A DNA stretch of 29,664 nt from a bacterium (GTDB lineage: Bacteria > Auribacterota > UBA3054 > B51-G9): NCBI GenBank assembly GCA_029933535.1, contig JAOZNZ010000002.1, forward strand, positions 1,117 through 30,780, in the 5' to 3' direction. Position 1 is the stretch's first letter, and each line of letters opens with the position of its first letter. The notes below the pieces were generated by a model. It saw only the letters and a program-made list of their open reading frames with translations, did no database searches and was not told the origin of the DNA. This document shows positions 20,141 to 28,000 of the stretch, one piece after another. The translations under genes were made by a program, and so were the position numbers.

Positions 20141-22825
20141 TTACTCTACCGGTTCAGGAGTTACTACACCTGATTCAGTATGATAGTAAGTAGAATTGTT
20201 CGGGTTTTTAACTTTGATTTTCGGTTCACCCACCTTCTTGCCTTTGATGTAATTGCTTCCCGCAATGTCTACATCACTCATTGTTTTAGTTTTAATGAGT
20301 TTGAATCCTGCCTGCGCGGGTACGGTGGTGTAGTCTGCTCCCTCCGGCAAACCGACTACAATTTTAGAATTTTTGATTTCACCTTTTCCTCCGGTGCCGA
20401 TTTTTTTCACGGCCAAGGCATTACCTGTACCATTAACAATAATTATTGAATTATCGATATCATTTTTAGTACTAATGGAGATATTATCGCCGTTATGAAC
20501 GATTATTTTTGCGTTAATAATATCAGCGGCGCTAAGTTTTTGAAATCCATTTGAAACAACAATGGTTCCAATAATTGTCCCCTTGCTAACGCTAATGACT
20601 TTTGCGTAATTGATGTAAAGGTTGTTTAGAGTTGCACCGCCTATTTTAATTGAACCGATAGAGAATTGTTCAGCAAAGATATTTGCAACACTTGCGGCGA
20701 TGCTAAGTCCTTTGGTATCATTATCGATATGGACTTCCTGCAGTTCGAAAGAGCCGTCAGCACTAGGAGCTTTTTTATTATATTTAACTTTGAACACTAA
20801 TTTACCTTTATCGTAAGTATTAGAAATAATCAAGCGTTGACCATCAAATATAACTATAGAGTCATTTTTCTTAATACCGTTATACTTAATATCAATAATA
20901 TCTTCATCGGCATCTTCAAATCGGAGCGGTTTTTTAGTTGTAATCGCCTTAACGCCTTCCACAACAGTAACGTTCATATTTTGAGTTACCGAAACCGATG
21001 TATTTTTAGCTATAAATGGAACATCCCAATTTTGTCCCGCGGTATCAAAGTCAGGGATCAATGAGAAGATATATCTATTTGTATCCAAGTAATGAACACC
21101 AACTATTTCAGAATTATCATAAGAAACATCATCAGCGTTATTGACTTTCAAAGTAACAAAAAGGATCTGGTGTTCACGAACAGTTTGCGGAGCGATCGGG
21201 TCAATAGACGGACTAATAAAAACAGTCAATGCACGTGTTTCAGATTTACTTATTATATCGTAAACATTTGTAGCGTAAACAAACCAGGTATAATTACCGG
21301 GAGACAGCGGAACAGAATAACTGTCTGTGGCGGCATAAACACCTCCCGGGCTTATAGAAATGTATTGAGGGGAGTAAACATCCGCTTGCGCATTCCATGA
21401 GAAATTAACTGTTCCTTCAACAACAGAAGCATTATTAGCCGGAGCAGCAAGGAAGATATTAGTATTCGGAGTTGAGACAGCCGAATAATAAATATCATCA
21501 GAAACAATAGGCGACAACTTGCCGACCGGGTCTCTGAATCTGGCATAAACGGTATACATACCCGCGCCATTATTTGGAAGGTTCCAGGTTCTGGAAGATA
21601 TATTAGACTGCCATGAGCCGTCAGAGAAGTCAGATTTATTAGCAATAATCATTTCTAAAGGACTGATATCATCTGCACTAAGAGTAAGAGTTACAGAAGC
21701 AAGAGCAGTAGTTCCCGCACCATTATTTATAATGATCAAAGCATTTGAAGGAGCAATAGTATCAAGAATATAAGTAGTAGCGACGGCCGACGTTTGTCCT
21801 GCGGAATCTTTAAAAACGCCTGTGATTTCTTTTTCGCCATTTACCCATGTAGAAGTATAATAATAAGTGCTCCAAGAACTATATGTAGACCATCCTGAAA
21901 TAGGAGAGCCGTCATTAAAGTCTGCTTTAACCGTCATAGGAGTAATATCTTCGCCTGAAAATTTAACTGAAACAATATTGCTGTTAGTATAATAGCTATT
22001 ATTATTCACAGTTATAGAAATATTAGTTGGAGGGTTAAAATCCTGAATAGAACTGTTTGTAACAGAAACTCCACGCTGGCCCATAACATTTGTAGCGAGT
22101 ATAAGGTAATAAAATTTAGTAGTTTCAATAAGCGAAGTAAACGTATAATTAGTTTCGGAAATAAAAGCAGACTGTTGAAATATATTAGTGAAATAAGGAT
22201 CAAAAGCGCAGTAAGCCTTATAAAATTCCGCATCGGTAACTGAAGGCCAGTTAAGAGACAGAGACGATCCCGGAGAGTAAGCAGGGAGGATGTTAACTTC
22301 AGGTGGTGGTAATTTATCTGTAATAATGTAAACATTAGCGGAGTCCCAGACAGTATTTATCACCCCGCCGGTACTATCGGTAGTTTTTTTAAATCCAAAC
22401 ATAAGTGAATTAGTACCGATTTCATCCGCATTAAAGAAAGCAGTAAACAGGCGTGAGTTAGTAGAAAAAGAAGTTCCTGAAGTCGAAGGTAAGTTTTGCG
22501 ATAATCCCCACACTACTCTTCCCTGAACACCATCTTCAAGAGCCGAGCAATATTTTTTAGGATTTGGAAAGATAGACGAGAAATCCCAAACCGGTTGGAT
22601 GCCGTTAGTAATATTTCCATCAGAATCCTGAACTGCAAGATATTGCGACTCATAAACTAAATCAGCAGAAATTGAATATATATTTTCATTTGCCTGCACG
22701 AAAACAGGAATTTTCAATTGATGATTTAGCAGCACACGATAATTGTTCGTGGAAAAGGAAACTGTGGCCGCCTGCGCAGATATGGCGGTCACCCAAGCTG
22801 TAATAATGAATGTAAGAGTTTTCAT
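20141..22825 (-). CDS. Secreted cohesin/FN3/Ig-like multidomain surface protein
   Basis: 894 residues with a signal peptide cleaved after about residue 19 (AISAQA, then ATV). The first mature domain (about 20-165) has the cohesin-like pattern of a beta-sandwich: SFSTNNYRVLLNHQLKIPVFV, then YSISADLVYES. An FN3-like domain follows (about 175-265), with APYSPGSSLSL-style strands and YYLILATNVMGQRG. Three Ig-like modules cover about 265-545, including two related ITVNNN... and IINNGAG... repeats that describe opposite ends of a duplicated unit. The C-terminal 250 residues are beta-rich and repetitive (KIIVHNGDNISIS, SIIIVNGTGNAL). No LPxTG, PEP-CTERM or other sorting motif is visible at the end (VTPEPVE). 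It is last in a four-gene operon, 57 nt after the FlgD-like gene. No dockerin partner was recognised. Confidence 0.72.
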   Translation of the reverse strand: MKTLTFIITAWVTAISAQAATVSFSTNNYRVLLNHQLKIPVFVQANENIYSISADLVYESQYLAVQDSDGNITNGIQPVWDFSSIFPNPKKYCSALEDGVQGRVVWGLSQNLPSTSGTSFSTNSRLFTAFFNADEIGTNSLMFGFKKTTDSTGGVINTVWDSANVYIITDKLPPPEVNILPAYSPGSSLSLNWPSVTDAEFYKAYCAFDPYFTNIFQQSAFISETNYTFTSLIETTKFYYLILATNVMGQRGVSVTNSSIQDFNPPTNISITVNNNSYYTNSNIVSVKFSGEDITPMTVKADFNDGSPISGWSTYSSWSTYYYTSTWVNGEKEITGVFKDSAGQTSAVATTYILDTIAPSNALIIINNGAGTTALASVTLTLSADDISPLEMIIANKSDFSDGSWQSNISSRTWNLPNNGAGMYTVYARFRDPVGKLSPIVSDDIYYSAVSTPNTNIFLAAPANNASVVEGTVNFSWNAQADVYSPQYISISPGGVYAATDSYSVPLSPGNYTWFVYATNVYDIISKSETRALTVFISPSIDPIAPQTVREHQILFVTLKVNNADDVSYDNSEIVGVHYLDTNRYIFSLIPDFDTAGQNWDVPFIAKNTSVSVTQNMNVTVVEGVKAITTKKPLRFEDADEDIIDIKYNGIKKNDSIVIFDGQRLIISNTYDKGKLVFKVKYNKKAPSADGSFELQEVHIDNDTKGLSIAASVANIFAEQFSIGSIKIGGATLNNLYINYAKVISVSKGTIIGTIVVSNGFQKLSAADIINAKIIVHNGDNISISTKNDIDNSIIIVNGTGNALAVKKIGTGGKGEIKNSKIVVGLPEGADYTTVPAQAGFKLIKTKTMSDVDIAGSNYIKGKKVGEPKIKVKNPNNSTYYHTESGVVTPEPVE

Positions 22826-22843
22826 TTTTTTATTTTTTTTTAT

Positions 22844-22879
22844 TAGTCGAATAGGACGAATAAGACATATAGGACATAT
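22844..22879. repeat. Nonamer tandem array (AGGACNNAT type)
   Basis: Four nine-base units: TAGTCGAAT, AGGACGAAT, AAGACATAT, AGGACATAT. It fills most of the 57-nt space between two genes of the operon. Confidence 0.88.
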
Positions 22880-22882
22880 AAA

Positions 22883-23863
22883 TTAAAAAGTTACATTAAA
22901 AGATTTTGAGTTAATTTGTTCAATAGAAGTACAAACCATAAGAGTAAAGATATGGTTACCTTTAGAAAGATTTTTAGTTGAAACTTTCCAATTATATGGT
23001 GAAACACCATTCTCGATTTCACCGTATCTTTTCCCATCTATGTAAAGGACATATTCGTAAGGAATATCGCCAAGTTCATCAAGTGTTTTATCAGAAACAT
23101 TAATATCCAAATCAACAGAATCATTATTTACTATTGCGGAAGTCGTATCAGAAACCGATACGGAAAATTCGGGTACAAAGGCGTGAATCTGCCGTAATAA
23201 TTCCGGTGCGGTAGTCTGAGTGATTTGAGTATTTTTCACATTACTTTTAATATAAAGAGCATTAATTTCTACAGGAATATATCTTACATCAATTACATAG
23301 TTTGCAAGCTGATCAACTTTAAGCACACGATCATTATCCCATCCATCCCAATTAACTGAATATGAACCCGGTTGAGTAAGTTCCCAGTTGGAAATAATTT
23401 TATACAAAGGACCGTTGTTAATACCAACGCGAATAGAAACGAGACCGGCTTCATCTAAAGCATAAGATATTTTTTTACCCGCTCCCGGCAGATCGGAAAC
23501 AGTAAATGGAGCTGAGATCATTTTAGCGGTTCTGGTTTCTATTTTTTCAGTAATTATTTCGCCGTTCAGCTGACTAAGAGCAGTAATAACCGGGGTATAA
23601 AATCCTTCCGGAATATTTCCGGGAGTTTTCCATGGAATTGCAAATTGGCCTGCCGGATACAAAGCATTTTTGACGATAGAAGTCACGGAATTCCCTGCCA
23701 GGTCTTTTAGAACGACCGATAGCATGGCTTTTGAAGACAATTTGAACATAATTCTTGACACATCGCCTGCGTTAATATTTTCCGGAGAGACTCTAAGGTT
23801 TTGGATATCGATAGCCTGAGCAGCGGCAGTGAAAAGAGTTATAATAAATAATAAGCGTTTCAT
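22883..23863 (-). CDS. Exported protein with FlgD-like Ig domains
   Basis: 326 residues with a signal peptide of about 17 residues (MKRLLFIITLFTAAAQA). Two segments resemble the FlgD-type Ig-like fold common in secreted proteins of FCB and PVC bacteria: SPENINAGDVSRIMFKLSSK through PAGQFAIPWKTPGNIPEGFY (about 25-90), and KISYALDEAGLVSIRVG through PGSYSVNWDGWDND (about 130-180). The C-terminal part (about 225-326) looks like a further Ig-like domain (YVLYIDGKRYGEIENGVSPYNW). The ATG overlaps the stop of the DUF1573 gene by four bases (ATGA), so the two are translationally coupled. No catalytic residues are seen; a structural or assembly role on the cell surface is an inference from context. 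Confidence 0.7.
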   Translation of the reverse strand: MKRLLFIITLFTAAAQAIDIQNLRVSPENINAGDVSRIMFKLSSKAMLSVVLKDLAGNSVTSIVKNALYPAGQFAIPWKTPGNIPEGFYTPVITALSQLNGEIITEKIETRTAKMISAPFTVSDLPGAGKKISYALDEAGLVSIRVGINNGPLYKIISNWELTQPGSYSVNWDGWDNDRVLKVDQLANYVIDVRYIPVEINALYIKSNVKNTQITQTTAPELLRQIHAFVPEFSVSVSDTTSAIVNNDSVDLDINVSDKTLDELGDIPYEYVLYIDGKRYGEIENGVSPYNWKVSTKNLSKGNHIFTLMVCTSIEQINSKSFNVTF

Positions 23864-24996
23864 TTTTCGACCTTTTTAGATTTATTAATTTTTTTAGAAT
23901 CTTTTTTTTCTAAAGAAAGCACCTGTCCTTTAACAGGAACAGTAATTTGCTTTGAGTAAGGATGGTCCGTATTAATAATAATTTCCGTATCAATAAGTCC
24001 CGGAATAATCTTGCCGTCAAGAATAGCCCAGAGGACATTAACGGTAGTGTTAGTTTGTGGAAGAATTTTTCTTTTAAGAGCGTTTTTATTTTTGCCTTTA
24101 ATTTGCGAACCGATAATTTTCCACGGTGTGTCAGTTCTGCTTTTCAAAACGATTTCTTTGCCAACAATTTCCCCCGGTTTTGAAATGACGCCAAAATCAA
24201 TAGTTGTCGGCACGGCATAGATATCCGGAATGATTTTAATTTCCCGGATATGGAGGAGAAGTTTGCCCTGGGATGAGATCTTCTGCTTTTTCCTGAGATT
24301 CGATGCCCGTGGTCCGAGGTCCGTGGTCCGTGGTTTGTGATCGGTGTGGGAGATTTGGCTTACTGAGACATTCAGCCAAGCATCTGTATTTACGATTATT
24401 GGTTTTTCGACATAAAGATCAATTGCGTTATTTTCCGGATTATATTCAGCATTAATAAAGTCGGTATTTGAATTAATGGAATCGATTTTGATGTTTTTAT
24501 TTTTCATTTTCAGAGCGAAGCTGCCGATTTTGCCTTTAAAGCCTTCAGGAATAATGCAAGCCATATTTTCCGGTTCAGTGACAACATCACTTTTAATATC
24601 AGCCTTAACCTTAACAATCTGAACAGCCGGGACGAGTTTATTGAAGTAAAAATAAACCGGCAATACTTTTGATTTAGTATAAAATTTACTCTCCATTTTA
24701 AATTTAATATTCAGAACATCGTTTGGAGCTAGTTTAACATTTGTGGCTTCACATTTTTTATTATTTTTAGAATAAGAGATAAATTCCAGGCATTTGCAAT
24801 CAAAACTGCAACTGCGGAAGATGATTTCTTTTTCAGTTGAATTAGTGACCGCCAAAGAAAAATCTATGGAGTCGGGATGTTGAAGCTGAATTGAAACATT
24901 TCGCGACAAAAGCCGTGTGAAATTATTTCCGGCATTAGCCATAGAAACAATTCCAATGAGGAACGTCACAGTTATTATAAGATTTTTATAACGCAT
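23860..24996 (-). CDS. DUF1573-family exported protein with an in-frame heptamer insertion
   Basis: 378 residues with a signal peptide (MRYKNLIITVTFLIGIVSMANA). A DUF1573/ASPM-SPD-2-like Ig domain covers about 30-130, with the typical SFDCKCLEF cysteine cluster (Cys63, Cys67, Cys69) and an LAPNDVLNIKFKM strand. A second Ig-like domain lies at about 250-365 (TTIDFGVISKPGEIVGKEIVLKS). Residues 217-231 (within HTDHKPRTTDLGPRASNL) are encoded by a heptamer array (24305-24346), which sits between the two domains. Downstream the protein ends in a Lys-rich tail. It lies 17 nt after the YD-repeat gene with no ribosome-binding site, and overlaps the next gene by 4 nt. Domain function is not established; an extracellular binding or scaffold role is inferred. 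Confidence 0.75.
   Translation of the reverse strand: MRYKNLIITVTFLIGIVSMANAGNNFTRLLSRNVSIQLQHPDSIDFSLAVTNSTEKEIIFRSCSFDCKCLEFISYSKNNKKCEATNVKLAPNDVLNIKFKMESKFYTKSKVLPVYFYFNKLVPAVQIVKVKADIKSDVVTEPENMACIIPEGFKGKIGSFALKMKNKNIKIDSINSNTDFINAEYNPENNAIDLYVEKPIIVNTDAWLNVSVSQISHTDHKPRTTDLGPRASNLRKKQKISSQGKLLLHIREIKIIPDIYAVPTTIDFGVISKPGEIVGKEIVLKSRTDTPWKIIGSQIKGKNKNALKRKILPQTNTTVNVLWAILDGKIIPGLIDTEIIINTDHPYSKQITVPVKGQVLSLEKKDSKKINKSKKVEK
24305..24346. repeat. Heptamer array inside the DUF1573 gene (GTCCGTG type)
   Basis: Six units: GCCCGTG, GTCCGAG, GTCCGTG, GTCCGTG, GTTTGTG, ATCGGTG. At 42 bp it adds exactly 14 codons. It is the same unit family as 8296-8330 in the TPR-like ORF, again with the stop-free strand as coding strand. 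Confidence 0.9.
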
Positions 24997-25013
24997 AATT
25001 ATTCATAAATTAT

Positions 25014-28000
25014 TTAAAAAGATTTTTTCCAGACATCTATGCATCCTGCATCACCGCTGTCATAAAGAACTACTTTTGCATTAATATCAGGCAACCACCG
25101 AATTTTAACAGAGAATTGCAAATAAATGCTAACCTGAGCACATAAAGTGAGTTTAGCTTCAAAGCCGGTACCGCCATTTTCGACACAAAATTTTACAGAT
25201 CCTTTCAATGAGCCTTCAACTTTAGCCTCAAATCCACTTCCGGGATCATCATTACATAAACCCAGGCATGCAAAACCGGTAACTGAACCTTCTATGCAAC
25301 CTCCACCTGTAAAAGATTCGTAACATTTATCATGTCCAACCGAAACCGATCCACTGATTTCAATATCAAGTTTAAAAGAAACGCCAATAGTGACGCCAAT
25401 AATAGGGATTTTGTATCCGAGGGAAGGGACAGGTATGTAGCCGGTAGAAACAGAAGCGCCGACTTTTAATTCGTATTTAATTCTGGGAAGTTTTTCCCCT
25501 TCATGTTTAGAGTCTTTTTTACAACAGCTTTTACATAGTTCGGAAGAGAACTCAACAAATCCTTTAACAGGTTTATCAATTAATTTTCTGAGCAGATAAT
25601 TTCTTTTAGCATCCCATTCAACTTTAGTAGAATGTTTTACGCACTCACTACTTACCTCAACGTCAAGTCCGAGCGGGTCAACAAAATTAACAGGATTAGC
25701 ATAAACATAAAGATAAAGATTAAGAGTATCAACAGTGCCAGCCGGATCACGAGTTAAAAAGCGTTTAAGAGTAGGCGAATAATATCTTGCGCGATAATAA
25801 TAAATTCCGGCTTCCGGTATCCATCGCCGGCTTGTATATAAATGAGAATTATCTACAACAGTTCCAGAGCGTGCATTTCCTGCCGGATCAGTAATAGTTA
25901 CTTCACCATAAGCAGAATAAGAATAACGTTCGACAATGCTGCCGGATTCATCAGAGACAGCGACAACATTTTGATTACCATCAGAATGGAGGTAATAAGT
26001 ATGACTATCTTTGATATAAGCAACGAATGAATCAACACCCGCGCTATAAACATAAGATTTATCAAGAGTAGATTTATTGTTAACGTATTCTTCAATAATA
26101 TTCATTTCATCATAGATGAAATATCGATTTGTGCTGCCGGTAATTGACATAACAAGTCGTCCGGCACCGTCATAAACATTAGAGAGAACAGTAATGCTTC
26201 CATTATTAACACTAACGAGTTGGTTTTCGTAATTATATGAATAAGTAAAAGTATTGTCGTTAGTAAGGCAGCCGCGTTTGTTATAAGCCAGAGGAGTTCC
26301 GGCTATAGATGTAATCTGGTTTAAATCGTTATGGTTACGCAATTGCGAAGAGCCGCCTGTAACAAGATTAGTAATGTTAGCAAGTTTATCAAGCTGATAA
26401 CTTCTGTTAAAGTTCGTATAAAGCATCTGTTGATTAACAACAAGGCCTTTCTGAAAAGCAGTAAGGCGCTGTGCGTTATCATAAGAATAGACGAATGAGT
26501 TAGAGGTCATAACGCCATCAACTGCGGAATAAATATGGTCAATTTTATCGCGTTTATATTTAATATCGGTGCCGGTAACGGTGCCGTTTTTATAAACAAG
26601 ATTTGTAAGTTCACCATTAGCGCCGATAGAGGGAGAAATAACCCATCCGTTTCCATTGGAAGCAAATTGAACGATCTGATTGTCAAAAATAACAGAAGTG
26701 TAAAAATTAACGTCATCCGAGACGTTTACAACACGTCTTCTTGCGTCAAGAGTTCTGACAATTTTCCGTCCTGAAGGATAAGTGACAGTAGAAAGATCAG
26801 AAGTAGGGCTATGATAATACTCAACATTAAAGCCATCCTGATTTACATTAACGATTCTGCCGACAGAATTATAAGAGAAAGTTGAATAGCTTGCGGAATT
26901 GCTAACGCTAAGTTTTTGATTAAGTTTGTTATAAGTAACAAAGTTGTCATTATCTCCTGGATAATCAATTTTAGTTTTTCTATTTAAAGTATCATATTCA
27001 AATAAAGTGATATTGCCGTCTTCTCCTTGTCGCCATACGGCATTATTATCAGCGTCATATTTAAATTCCTGGTATGATCCATCATTCCAGATCAGTTTCG
27101 TAAGCCGTGCAGCGTCATCGAATTGATAAGATATAGCATCGCCTTTGGCATCGATTTTTTGAGTAAGCAAACCGATTTTATCATAAACATTACTTTCAGC
27201 GAGAGTGCCGTTGCCGTCATATTTTGCAACGAGTCTGTCATAGGGATCATAATAGAAAGTATTAGTTTGGTTTTTACGGTTAATTAAATAACGAAGAATG
27301 TTTCCGCCGGGATAATAAACTAATTTTTTAACATTTGTGTAGCCGTCATAAGCGGCAACGATTCTTCCAAAAGCATCATACTCGAATTTTTGAGTAATAT
27401 CGCCCTGTTTAGTTTTTTGGGTAATTAATCCGGAGGAATTGTATTCATTAATTTCGAGCACACCGATATCATCGGAAATTTGCAAAATTTTATTAAATGG
27501 GCTATAAGTTTTGGTAACAGTATTTCCGTTAGGGAAATTTTCTTTATAAAGATTTCCGTTATCATCATACTGGAAGGTTTTTGTAATGTTTTCGGGGGTA
27601 GTAGCTGAAATTTTTCTATTTGCCAGATCATAAGTGTAAGAATTCGTATAGCCCAGCGCGTTGATAATCGCGACATTTCTTCCCCGGTCATCATACACAT
27701 AAGAAGTGACAACATCATCGCTGTCGGGATTTTTTGAAGTATCTCCGATTTTAATGATAGTTTTCAAAGTTTTACCGCGCCAGTCATATTCCGTATAAGT
27801 GTAATTACCCAAGCCGTCAATCATAACAGTTTGTCTGCCATAAACATCATATTCGAACTGATTGGTAATATTTTCCGGAAGAATGGTCATAGAATTATTA
27901 CCATCATCACCGTAGAAAAACTTTTTAGAATTTCCATTGGCATCAGTTTCCTGAAGAATATTTCCGTAACTATCATATTTGAAAGAGTTGGATACGCCTC

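Noticed and set aside
20180..20449. Open frames opposite the long secreted-protein and YD-repeat genes
   Set aside because: They have low-complexity composition, no homology-like motifs and no start signals, and they mirror the codon pattern of the real gene on the other strand.
25014..25664. Calling the YD protein tip a polymorphic toxin
   Set aside because: No known toxin motif is visible and no small immunity-like gene follows; only 17 nt separate it from the DUF1573 gene.
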